Source: Astrocystis sublimbata
Taxonomy: Eukaryota; Ascomycota; Sordariomycetes; Xylariales; Xylariaceae
Length of the DNA stretch: 64,000 nucleotides
NCBI GenBank assembly: GCA_022453515.1
Contig: JAJNNY010000031.1
Span: forward strand, 248,001 to 312,000
Direction: 5' to 3'
Under the pieces are notes generated by a model, which had not been told where the DNA came from, did not search any database, and was given only the letters and a program-made list of their open reading frames with translations. Made by a program: the position numbers and the translations under genes. Shown piece after piece: positions 32,104 to 42,660 of this stretch. Positions within the stretch are counted from its first letter, which is position 1, and the number at the start of each line of letters is the position of its first letter.

Positions 32104-34264
32104 TTAGAACAACTCGTGCTGTGTTGAGTGACTCCACGCATGGGAGGGCTTCCAAGACTGTCGTTTTGGCATACGTTCGAGTTGTGCGAGAAGATCGTCC
32201 AGTTCAACCCAGTTCTCATCGTTGTTGGCGAACTTTCGATGCACGGACGACTCGATGTGCTGCAATCGTGTCAGTAGATGAAAGAACGAAGTCAACGTCT
32301 GTTCTTACCTCGTCGAAGTCGGCGTACTTTGCGGTACAGTTCTCACAGTACCCTGGTTTGAGATCACGATCATGCTTCTTCCGAGGAGCAGCGCGCTTGC
32401 TCGATCGAACGGTTTCGCTTGCTCCCTTGTCCTCAGCACTGTCTTCGGCGACTTCAACTTTTCGGCTCGAGGCCCGGCTCAGAGTCGACGGGCGTCTGAC
32501 CGTGTTTTCATCGCGAAAACTACTCTCAGCGGTGCGCCGAGAGCTTGGGTCCTGTGACTTTCCTGATTGGTGAAACTTCAGGACCTGACGCTGAAGGCCA
32601 TGAACTTCCTTACTCAAGCCGGTTATTCCACCAGGTGTGTTAGCGGTCGACGAAATCATCTGCGACCGGATGGCCGAAGTGACGTTCGACGGCTGCATAC
32701 CAGACGCTACTGGTTCACCAGCAAGTAGGCGGCCAGTGGCAGCATGGCTCGTAAATGCCTTGCGAGAGAAGTCCATGTTTTCGCCTCCAGCGCCACGTGC
32801 AAGGCTTGGAAATTCAGCCGAGGCCACGCTGGACTGGCGATTATGCCCAAGCTCCATTTCACCCAATGTTCGTTTCCCAGTCACCGGTCTAGGAGGTGCC
32901 ATCCTCGGTCGTTGTGGAGCAGGCTTGACTGCACCTACATTCTCTTGGCTTTCGGCTTTGGCCCGAGATTTTTGCTGGGCCTCTCTAGCATCTCTGGCCT
33001 CTTTTGCTTCTCTTGCTTCTCGCACCTCGGAATCCTCAATGAAGGGGCAACGCCCAAGAGCGGCAGTCTGGAATTGTGGCCAGATGCCCTTCGACTTGTC
33101 GGTCGCCTTGGGATACTCCTTCGCCATGATGGGCTTCTGTTTCTCGTCAATATCATACACATGGAGATATGGACCCCTGAAGAAGGTGTATTCAACGGCT
33201 CCCGCGTCCCGGTCTGAGGGCCCATTCGCGCGCTCCTTTTGTAATAGCCGCAGCAGATTACGATCCTCAGCCCCCCGAGACTCAGTTGTAGCAGAGGTAG
33301 TGTTCCTGAGGCGGCCATAAGCCATATCGGCACTACGATATGGGTCTTTCTCAAGAAGCAAAGCCGTGAATCGGAAGAGCTTGTCCGAAGTCCAGATCTT
33401 CTTCTTCATGTCTCTAGCCCGCACCAAGATATCCACAGCTTTCTTTGGTACCCTGAGGGCCTGGTCCATCGACGGGGGAGCAGCCCTCTGGGCACGAGAA
33501 CGGAGGTCGGCATCGAAAAGCCTGGCTTTGACCGAAGTGCTCGGGTCGCGGGTGAGCAGGGAGGGGTTGATGGTGGCAGCTTGCTCTTGCTCTTGCTGGG
33601 CCGCGTCTTTATCTGAGGCCACGTCCCGGCCATTTTCACGAGAGACGATCTCGGCGGGAATCGTCCTGCTGGTAATGACATGGGTAACATCGGCGGAGAA
33701 GAAGGCCGTTTCCGACTAGGGAACGAAATCGGGTCAGTAAACATGGACTACCCATGGCGTATGTCACCAAAGTTAAGCACTTACACCACCGAGGGACGCT
33801 ATGTGCCGTTTTAGTGAGCGAGCAACCTCCGAACTAATCTGATCAAAGTAGAAGAGGTTTTTGGAGAACCGGGAACGGTGGTGCTCTTTCCAAGCCTGGA
33901 TCTCCTCGATATCGGTCTCAGTATATTCGTATTCAGCCTTGGCAGCCGCTTCCTGCTGCTGCTGCTGCTGCTGGCGAGCCGCAGCCTTCTCGCGGGCCAG
34001 CTTGGTGTCGACGGTGTGGCTCCCGAGAGCACGGCGTGACTGCACAGGGATGTGACTTTTGGGGGCACGTGGCTGCTGGGAGGGGGATTTAACGACGCGT
34101 TGGGTGGAGGCATCTATGACGAGCTTCTTCGCGGGCGGCTGCTGGCCGTACGGCTCCTCGCGCTGGAGTTGAGCCAGCGTGCGCTTCTGCTTCAGACCAG
34201 CGGTCCGGAGGGGGGAATTGGCCACATTTTGGTTAGATGCGAGAGGGACTCGTCTATTAGACAT
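32104..34264 (-). CDS. DBF4: Dbf4/NimO-type regulatory subunit of the Cdc7 kinase
   Basis: Complement exons 33785-34264, 32309-33715 and 32104-32259, all phase 0, encode 680 aa. Dbf4 activates Cdc7 (DDK), which phosphorylates Mcm2-7 to fire replication origins. Three family motifs are present: a BRCT-like N motif (FSKNLFYFDQIS ... HIASLGG spliced to SETAFFSADVTHVITSR), a central M motif (FFRGPYLHVYDI) and a C-terminal Dbf4 zinc finger with Cys617, Cys620, His630 and His636 (KPGYCENCTAKYADF, then HIESSVHRKF). The last intron lies exactly between the Cys pair and the His pair. A CAG-type microsatellite encodes seven Gln (near 33957-33977) ahead of the N motif. An in-frame upstream ATG at 34309 would add 15 residues; MSNRRVPLAS is preferred as the family-like start. 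Confidence 0.95.
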
Positions 34265-34309
34265 GGCGAGAAACTCGACGGGAGTTGGCGATAGGGATAT
34301 TGTTGCCAT

Positions 34310-35698
34310 ATAATAGACCTTCTGACCATGCTCAGGCGGGCGAGAAAGGATCGGATTTGGTCGGCCGTCGAGGGAGGCTGGGATCGAGGACGAGTGCAGG
34401 TTCGAGTGCTGTGTCGTTGGTGTGTGCTCGACAGCGGAAGTCGGAAAGATTCACGCCAACATACAACTCCTAGACTGTGGTCCTACAAGTGCAAGACTTG
34501 AATTAATCCATTGTTAGAGCATGACGCGAGCATTGAAGAGCAGTCTGGGTGGAAAGGTGTGCAAGGTGTATGGCAAATTGGCAATGTGGGAGGGGCTCCA
34601 TAAGCAAGCAAGCACATACTGGGTCTGGCAGGTCTGGCTGCACACGCGAGGCCGGACCCAGTGGACGTGACAGGACCACGACGCGAGCTGGCGGCTAGGG
34701 GGGGTTAGTAGGGCATGGGGAGGCAGGAAAAAACCTCAAATGAAGGCTGGTGACAATCGATGCTCAGAAACCACGACAAGACCTCTCCAGTACGGAACAC
34801 CGAGGAGCACAACGACACAGCAGCGGCGACAGGAGCAAAAGGAAGGGAGAGGAATTTGGGGGGTTGGGAGGCGTGCAATGACGGGTTTGTAGTGGTATGG
34901 ATGTAGTGTGGTAGTGTGGTAGCGTGTAGTGTGTGGTAGTACCAGTGGCACGGCAGTGGTTGGTAGCTGGAGCAGAGTCGAGGGCAGCGTCTTAGCGCGG
35001 CGAAGAAAAAGTGGCCGCGCACAAGGGCACGGGCTGCTGGGCAGGGCGCTAACAGCCAGGGCGGGTGCGCTGGGAACTGCTGTAGACGCAGGCGAGGCAG
35101 GTGAGGCAGGCGCTGGAGGGCGCTGGCAGGTCCACTGCGGTCCACCCTCAGTAGCCGCAAACCATCCCAAACAGGCATTAACACAACAATAACACAACCC
35201 GCCAACCCTGCCTCTACCCCACCAACCACAACAGCCCAGCGTGCTGCACAGCAACCGGCAGCCAACCACCAGCGCCTTGCCGCTTCCATCGTAGCCGCCC
35301 TGTCCCAGCCGAACCCCGCTAAAAAGATTAAGTCGTCCAAAGCCCTTCCCCCTTCGGGCAATCTCATCCAACGTCCCGGATGCCTCAAAATCCACAGCCG
35401 CCAACGTCACGAACCATTCCAACCTCACATGTTGAAATAGCAAGATACTTACAGTACAATGTCTATGCAACAAACTCTTTAGCGTTCTTTGATCTCATTG
35501 CATCTATCCCTGCAACGAAACTTCAAACTTTGAGAATCCCGTGGGAGAACAGAGTCCCCAATTATTTGTTCTGGATAGCAATACTTGGTCACCACATTTT
35601 ACAGTCCCGGGATTGGTCGCTTTCGACCACCTCGAAATGCGAATAGAACATTTCTTATAATCTACAATGATTTATGTTTGTAGCACAACAGCGTCACC
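34310..35698. promoter_or_regulatory. Dbf4-Icp55 bidirectional intergenic region
   Basis: 1.4 kb between two divergent genes. Minus-strand frames of 227-245 codons at 34705-35473 overlap each other and read as low-complexity Ala/Cys/Pro/Leu-rich peptides. I regard them as chance products of GC-rich leader DNA. GTGTGGTAGT-type short repeats lie at about 34906-34945. Confidence 0.45.
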
Positions 35699-37231
35699 AT
35701 GAAACGCAGCAGACTGCCGATACGGCAGCTCCAGAGATGCATAGCATCCAAAGTCCACCCATCACATCCCCAACCAAGACCTATCTCAACCATCAGCTCG
35801 CCCTCGCCGAGACCAGCCGCAACCCAACATCTGCGCATACCAAGAACATGTGGCACAAGCCCGAAACGAACATACTCGACGGCCGTCTCCGCCTCCGAGC
35901 TTCTCTTCGGCCAGCCCGTCTACGAGACACACCCTCACCTTCTCAACGCCGGTGAGCTGACGCCGGGCATCACGGCGCAAGAGTACCACGAGCGACGAGC
36001 CGCCCTGTGCGCCCTGCTTCCCCCCGACTCCGCCGTCATACTTCGCTCCGCCGATGTCAAGTACCGCAGCGGCGCCGTCTTCCACGCGTTCCGGCAGGAG
36101 TCCAACTTTCTCTACCTGACAGGGTTCAGCGAGCCAGACTCTCTCGCCGTGCTGCGCAAGACCGGCGAGGCGCCCGGCGACTACATCTTCACCCTGCTGT
36201 GCCGGCCGAAGGATCCGAAGGCAGAGCAGTGGAACGGGCCGTGGAGCGGCCTCGATGCCGCGCGGGACGTGTGGAATGCCGACGAGGTGGGCGACATCGC
36301 GCACCTCGGCACCGTGCTCGCCGATGCACTGAAGGGCGTCGGGCAGATCTTCACCGATGCCGAGCGCAGCAAGCACGGCAGCGAGACCTCCTTCGGCGCC
36401 ATGCTCAGAAACGTAGCGCCACACGCCCCAGCCTTCCATGCTCTGAAACCGCATATCAACAGCCTGCGCGCCATCAAGTCGCCCGCCGAAATCGCCAACA
36501 TGCGACACGCGGGGCAGGAATCAGGCCGCGCCCTGACAGCCGCCATGAGGCAGCACTGGGCATCGGAAAAGGAACTCGCCGCCTTCCTCGAGTACAGCTA
36601 CCACAAGGCCGGTCTGGACGGACAAGCCTACATCCCCGTCGTGGCTGGCGGGTCGCGGGGCACGCTGATCCACTACGTGTTGAACAACGCCACTCTCGAC
36701 CCCTCGGAGATGATACTCGTCGATGCCGGCGGCGAGTACGGGACCTACATCACCGACATCACGCGCACGTGGCCCGCCTCGGGCAAGTTCAGCGCCGCCC
36801 AGCGCGACCTATACACCGCCGTCCTTAAAGCACAGCGCTCCTCCGTGTCCCTGTGCCGCGCGAGCGCGAAAATGACGCTCGACCAGCTGCACCGCGTCAC
36901 GGAGCGCTCGCTACGGCAGGAGCTGACCAACATCGGCTTCGATCTGAGTGGCAATGCCATGGACGTGCTGTTCCCGCACCACGTGGGGCACTACATCGGC
37001 CTCGACGTCCACGATGTCCCGGGATACCCGCGCGACGTGGTCCTCAAAGAAGGCCACTGCATCACCATCGAGCCGGGCGTGTACGTGCCCGACGACGAGC
37101 GCTTCCCCAAGCACTTCCACGGCATGGGCGTGCGGATCGAGGACAGCGTCGCCGTGGGCGATGATAATCCCTTGATCCTCACGACAGAGGCAGTCAAGGA
37201 GGTTGAAGATATCGAAGCCCTCAGAACATAG
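35699..37231 (+). CDS. ICP55: Icp55-type mitochondrial Xaa-Pro aminopeptidase (M24B)
   Basis: A single exon of 510 aa. Icp55 trims a destabilising residue from imported proteins after presequence cleavage, so they acquire N-end-rule-stable ends. The N-terminal 65 residues are Arg/Ser/Pro-rich and nearly free of acids, a mitochondrial presequence ending near RTYSTAVSA. The AMP-N domain follows (GITAQEYHERRAALCALLP, FRQESNFLYLTGF). The pita-bread M24 domain has all five metal ligands: Asp342 (DAGGEYG), Asp353 (TDITRTW), His431 (HHVGHYIGLDVHD), Glu458 (EPGVYV) and Glu481 (RIEDSV). The D-D spacing of 11 and E-E spacing of 23 are those of aminopeptidase P. It should be active. It is divergent from Dbf4. 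Confidence 0.96.
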   Translation: MKRSRLPIRQLQRCIASKVHPSHPQPRPISTISSPSPRPAATQHLRIPRTCGTSPKRTYSTAVSASELLFGQPVYETHPHLLNAGELTPGITAQEYHERRAALCALLPPDSAVILRSADVKYRSGAVFHAFRQESNFLYLTGFSEPDSLAVLRKTGEAPGDYIFTLLCRPKDPKAEQWNGPWSGLDAARDVWNADEVGDIAHLGTVLADALKGVGQIFTDAERSKHGSETSFGAMLRNVAPHAPAFHALKPHINSLRAIKSPAEIANMRHAGQESGRALTAAMRQHWASEKELAAFLEYSYHKAGLDGQAYIPVVAGGSRGTLIHYVLNNATLDPSEMILVDAGGEYGTYITDITRTWPASGKFSAAQRDLYTAVLKAQRSSVSLCRASAKMTLDQLHRVTERSLRQELTNIGFDLSGNAMDVLFPHHVGHYIGLDVHDVPGYPRDVVLKEGHCITIEPGVYVPDDERFPKHFHGMGVRIEDSVAVGDDNPLILTTEAVKEVEDIEALRT

Positions 37232-38559
37232 ATTAGAAGGCTCCTATCACGATCACTTTAGAAGAACCTAGGCTAGGTCCACGCTGTCACTATGGTGATG
37301 GCGGATGCGGAGGAATGAATGGGGGTGTGAGATGGGCGGCTATTCTTTGGTTTTGGAATATCTGAATCTTGTAGTATTATGCCTGCGGTTGTATAGTATA
37401 GCATGCGTACGAGATACCATACCTGCGGTCATAGACTGCCATGACAGCGATCATGATTCATGATTAAAGAAAGGAAAAAGAGCAGCGTGTACTCATATAG
37501 CTAGAACGAATTACGAAGGTGTTGGGCGTCATTCCACCCAGCGATAGACCTACATATTAAATCCTCAAAACCGACTTCTGAACTTCAGGGCATCAGGGAA
37601 TCAGGGCCATTTTGGCATGAATCCCTTTTCAGACAACTTTCAAGAGATTTATTTCATGGCCAACAAATGCAGAATTTGCCACATGCGCAAGACACGGAAA
37701 CAGTCAACAAGTGTATCAGAAGGTTGTGTGTAACATTATTGATTCCGTCCAAAGACTTTCTTAGCCGGCAGTTAAAGCGTAGCTAGTCGTAACTATAGGT
37801 AGGTTATAAGATCCATCCATCTGGACTCTGTTCATGCATCCAATTGTGCTGTGCACGACGTAAATGAGCTGGTATCCTACAGTACAGTAAAAACACGCTA
37901 ATCATGGGTGTGAGTAGAGAGGTAGAAAACAGCAAAAAAGACAGAGCGCAAGTCCACCCTCCTCAAAATTTGTTTCCCACCCCCTTTCCAAAAATGCGCT
38001 GGGGAGTTCACTTCGCCGCCAGTGCCGAAACATGAAATTGATTAAAACATTTTCGAATAGTTCGAAAAAACAAAATCCAAGAAAGCATGACGATGGCTTG
38101 AAGATGGAAAAAAAGGGTATGTATGAATGTGAGAACAAATAATGCAGGGTTTAAAACGCATAGTCTAGATGACTGTTTCTCATCGTCCCCGACCTAAATT
38201 CCCGGTTTTCATTACTTCATGCCTCTTCGTCAAGATTTCTGTGAGATGAGTGTGGTCTGCGATGCAGCAACAACAGCAACAAACAAACAACACGATATCC
38301 GCCCCAACTTTTTGTTTTTTGGTTTCCCCAAGAGCCGCTACCTGGGAAACGCCGCTGAAAGATGCAAAAAAGATCTGATTGCAACCAAAAATGCCTCCAC
38401 CGCCGGAACTCGGTATATTTAAAATGCACGCATAAATGGTTTGATGCGAAAGATGATGATGATAATGATGTAGGATAGGTAGGGCAATAAAGGCTCTGGG
38501 GGAGAAATTCGATAATAGGTAAGGTGAGGTGTGGTAGGTAGGCAATATTTGCGCATCTC
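37232..38559. other. Convergent intergenic region
   Basis: 3' flanks of ICP55 and the bHLH gene, AT-leaning, with a GATGAT-type microsatellite near 38453-38472. No coding signal. The minus frames at 38180-38633 are low-complexity and overlap the 3' end of the bHLH gene. Confidence 0.45.
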
Positions 38560-40140
38560 TTAGAAGCGCTGGCCGTAGACGGGACCGCCGTAGCTTTGAG
38601 GCCGCCAGTTGGAGCCAGCAGGGGCGCCGACAAGTTGCTCGAAGGCTTGCAGCCTGCGGGCCAGCTCCTCGTTCTTCTGGGCTACGGAACGGTTGCGACG
38701 CTCCAGTTGATGGATATACTCAGTCGCTTTGGTCAAGACCGTGCCCTGTAGAGTTTGTTAGCCTCCTGAAGATATGAATTTTGAAAATCTAAAAAAGTAC
38801 CTTGCTAACTTTGGGCGCTGTCCTTGACGAACCCGCTGGTGAATTCGGGTCGTCGTCCTCGGGTATGGCACGAAGAGACGGTATGGCGTCGCGCAATTCG
38901 GCGATCTTGTCCTTCAGGTTGGTGCGGTATTTCCGCTCGATGTCATTGTGTGCCGCCCGTTCGCTGTTCTTGGGCTTCTCCTTCAGCTTGTCCCCGTTTT
39001 CCGACGAGTTCTTCCTCGACGGCGGTGCGGGTCTCGCCATGACCCGGGGCTTGGGTTCGGGCGTGTTGGCAGCGGAATCCGTAGGGCTCTGCGTCATTTC
39101 GAAGTGGAAGTCTGCTACGGCGGGAGGCCGAGCAGTCTGTGCAGCTGGAGCTTGTCCAGTGCCCAGGGCGATCGCCAGAAGTCGTTGGCGCTCTGCGTCC
39201 CCAATGGGCATGTTCTGGCTCATATAATTCATGTGGTAACCTGGTCGGGGCTGTTCCCAGCTCAGGGGTGTAGAGTATAGTCTTTCTTGAGCGTCAGGAG
39301 GCGCGGTGGGTGCACTGGTGGTCGCTTTTCCTAGTTCGTGTACCAAAGCCATGGAAAATAGATCATCATCATCTGAGAGCGCTTGGTCTAGAGCGCTATC
39401 ATCTATGAGTTCGCTTGTTACTGGCGGAAGAGCCACTTTGGTTGTGTCGCCGGCTGTCGCGACCGTACTTGTCTTTGGAAGAGGACGGCTTTGACTCAGC
39501 GACCTGACCTGTGCATCAGCGAAAGACTCAGCGAGGTTCAACGAAAAGCTAGCATCCGTCCCCTTTTCTCCGCCACGCTCAAATGCAGAACGAAGGGGAC
39601 CTACGGGCTTCGTGTCCTGCGAGGGGTACTCCAAGTACTGGTCTAAGCTTTCGTTGTCGCTGTCGAAACGGAGCCAGTAGTCGGAGCAGTCGAGTGGAGA
39701 CGGGTCGTAGACGAATCTCGCTGCCGCCTTGGATTCCTCTGAGCAACGTCGCTTCTTGGGCCCAGATTTTTCGGTAAGGCTGTGTTTGTGGGCGTGATAT
39801 CTGGGTTTCGTAGGCAGCTCAGCAGATGTATGTGAGGCTGGTGAGTTGGCAGTTGTGCTGGGTGTGTGTAGAGAGACGGAGGCCGCCGCCGAGTTGACGA
39901 AGCTCGAGTTAGACGAGTCGTCTAGCGTGTCCCAGAAGTTTGTTGACGCAAATTGTTGGGTGAAGTCTGCAGAGTTGTCGAAAAAGGTCTCAGCACCCTG
40001 TTCTGTATTAACAACGAAACGCTCCGGGCGCTCCGCCAGGTATACGGGCTGGCGGATAGCGTTCAGGTGGTGATCGACTGACTCACATTAACGCACGAAG
40101 ATGAGTAGCCGTCGATGTCTTGCATAACACGTGCATCCAT
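38560..40140 (-). CDS. SREBP-type bHLH transcription factor (SrbB/SAH-2-like)
   Basis: Complement exons 40087-40140, 38801-39997 and 38560-38745 give 478 aa. An acidic, Ser/Thr-rich N-terminus (1-330) contains FWDTLDDSSNSSF and DYWLRFDSDNESLDQYLEYP, activation-like segments. The basic region starts near residue 366 (AAHNDIERKYRTNLKDKI); the Tyr in ERKYR is the SREBP hallmark. A long loop (EDDDPNSPAGSSRTAPK) separates helix 1 from helix 2. The intron cuts exactly there, and helix 2 resumes as GTVLTKATEYIHQLERRN with a leucine-zipper-like end. There is no transmembrane segment, so it is not a membrane-released SREBP; it resembles Aspergillus SrbB or Neurospora SAH-2 (hypoxia, sterol and aerial growth control). 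The second of two adjacent acceptors was chosen to keep the frame. Confidence 0.9.
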
Positions 40141-42565
40141 GACGACTCTCCTCAAAGGTTTGAGAGACCGTTAGGTCCGGTCACCAAGTCTCTTCCGTTC
40201 GATGTGTTGCGGGATGTACACGTATACACCGGCCTGGGCTGTTGGTGTTGGAGAACAGTTGTCTTCTCTAAGTACCGACGGAACAGAGAAGAGCAGGGTG
40301 GTGATAGGCTGCTTAGATAGGGTCGCTATCGATTATGTCGAATAGGTCAGGTTGTTCTTGGCTGTGTTGTACAGCGTAGATAGAGTCCAGGATTAATACT
40401 TTAGGTTGTTGTGCTGTGGTGGATGAATTAGAGTTGGGTGTGGAACATCTGATATATGTATAGGTGGTAGATGAAGAGCCCTGTCCGGAACGATGAGCAC
40501 TTCCGCTCTTCTTGTAGGCAGGATAACTTTAGATAAACGGGGGAATTCGGATCGCTCGATGAGGGGTAGGATCTTCAAGATGGGTTTAGGGATAGTAATT
40601 GCAAGCTTAAGCAAAATCCCATATATCACAAGGGCTTTCAAGGGATCATTTGAACCTTGCACGGGGGATACCAGTACACAATGGCCGAGCCCGCCCGATG
40701 TGAGTGAAGCGAACACGAAAATGGCCTGACTCTCTGTGGCCGCGGGAGTGCGTTTCTTGGCCAGTAGGTAGTCGGATAATAGACGGTATGAGAGCGCCGG
40801 AGCAGTACGTAAATGTACAGTATGGGATGGGCACGAAAGCCAGTCGAGCCTGGCAGGTAGAACAACGGACCGAAGGATTGTGGGCAAATTATGGATACGC
40901 AGACGCTGTTCGCTCTATAACATTGTCTGTATAACGACAGGGCTTCGTCTTCTCTACCGCACGGGATGATTTGGCGGTTAGAGATGCCAACCTAGGCAAT
41001 AATCACAGGGTATCAAGATATTGCGGACCATTGAGGTGTCTGGGCCCAGGGTCAACGGGGGAAATATTCACCTCGCACAAGATGACCCTTGAAAAAAAGA
41101 CGGTCCGTGGAACGGGAGAAAGGTAGTATCAGAACTTGGGGTGCCTTAGTGAGGAGGACAAGCAGTTGGTGTTTGTTGTTATTGTGGTTGGATACTGGCA
41201 GGATGCGATGCAACAGGGTTTCACCTGGCAGTGAAATGATAGCAACCCAGGAACTAGTATCCCAATGCATATGGCATTCGACGAGGCGTCAACTAGGTAT
41301 CCTGGCGAGCTGGGTATCGCTGGTACTTCATCCGTTTTACGCTACCAAGAATACGGATACTCACCGTCACCTACCAGGTAAGCACTGCTACTCGTATGTA
41401 TGTAAGCATCAGCAATAAATAGTACAGGCTATCGAATACATGCTCATAAGTAGGGTCTTCGCATACCTACTTCGGCAGTCAGACAGACGTCTAATACGCT
41501 ACGGAAAAGGCAAGCGTCACGCTGTCATAAAAGCAACCCGCTCTCCGCTCACCGGTCAGCGGTCAGAAAACTCTGAAGAGAGGTGAGTGAGATCAGTACA
41601 GATGACCAGGGGTTCCATCGAGCGGGATCGTGAAGTTTCGGTGATGCGCATATTAAGGTAGGCAGGCGAAGAGTAGTGTATATTTTCTCAACAAAACCGC
41701 GCCCCTTGGAGCGCACATGGCTAGCGGCCAATCAAGCGAGGAAGGCGAGGCGCCAGAGGGGGGGATCCTCGAATCGAACTTCCCTGGCCATGGGACGCAC
41801 GAAGCACGGTGTCAGAGAATGGGGAATTGTGGCCTGACTTTTGCTGCGCGTGGAGGAAGAAGCGGATCCCATGGAGTGAACTGTGAGGCCGCGGTGGGGT
41901 GGGGGGGCGAGGAGGGTAGCGATACTTGCACGTGTAAGTGGCCATGGGGCGCCGACGAGGTACCTGAGTACCTACGTGTACAGGGCGTCCCAAGCCGTCC
42001 CGCCGTCCCAAGTTCTGACCAAGGAGCAGAGCAAGGTTCTGGGTTGCGGGCAGCCATATTGGACGACAGAAACAATAGAAACAATCCTGATACCCGCCTA
42101 AAAGCGTCGTCGTGGTTCTGGCTAATCTAGGGCGTCAAGGGCGTCTTGGATCGTCCTGGCACGCCTGGATCGTGCTGGTTCGTCCCTGAATGGTGAGAAT
42201 GGTCCTGGATCTGGTAGTCGACTTCAAGGTCATTAGCGTTTATCTCAGTCGCATACCAGGTATATCGGAGATGGCTAAACGCATCGTGTTTGTGGTTGTC
42301 ATGGGTCCTGTTGCAAGATGCGATGCGAACAGACAGAAGAAGGGGTCTCGAGGGTGGCGCTCGGGGGGGCAGGGCCTAGAACAGCTTCTAGACAGCGAGT
42401 TCTGCCTCTCTGTCAGTTGGGGCACCGAGGGGCACCTGTCAGGGCCCAAACGGCCTTGACGGCCCAGCAATCTAGCCAAGTGGGGAAATCAGGCCATATG
42501 CGAGGCTGGATGGGGATATCGTATGAGTTCTGCGTTGCCGACAGGGGGGGTCGTAGGCGCGAGTC

Positions 42566-42616
42566 GGATAAGCTCTGGATAAGCCCCCAGGATAAGGCCA
42601 GGATAAGCTGGATAAG
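42566..42616 (+). promoter_or_regulatory. Cluster of five GGATAAG (GATA-factor) sites
   Basis: GGATAAG occurs at 42566, 42577, 42590, 42601 and 42610, all in the same orientation. GATAAG is the core of fungal GATA-factor sites (AreA/NsdD/SreA-type). The spacing of 9-13 bp suggests a short decayed tandem array. Confidence 0.5.
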
Positions 42617-42623
42617 CCTCCGG

Positions 42624-42660
42624 CGCAGGCTTCTGGCGAGGACCGCAGGCTTCTGGCGAG
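42624..42660. repeat. Tandem duplication, 17-bp unit, 20-bp period
   Basis: CGCAGGCTTCTGGCGAG at 42624-42640 is repeated exactly at 42644-42660, just downstream of the GATA-site cluster. Confidence 0.85.

Noticed and set aside
34705..35473. Two overlapping minus-strand frames of 227 and 245 codons between DBF4 and ICP55
   Set aside because: Low-complexity Cys/Ala/Leu/Pro peptides in overlapping frames, no domain, and they sit in a shared promoter and leader region.
36007..36828. 273-codon Arg-rich frame within ICP55
   Set aside because: Out-of-frame shadow of the peptidase exon.
40393..40887. 164-codon minus frame upstream of the bHLH gene
   Set aside because: No family resemblance, overlaps frames on both strands, and has no plausible splice link to the bHLH start.
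41717..42130. 137-codon Gly/Ser-rich plus frame
   Set aside because: Composition follows local GC-rich low-complexity DNA; no conserved motif.
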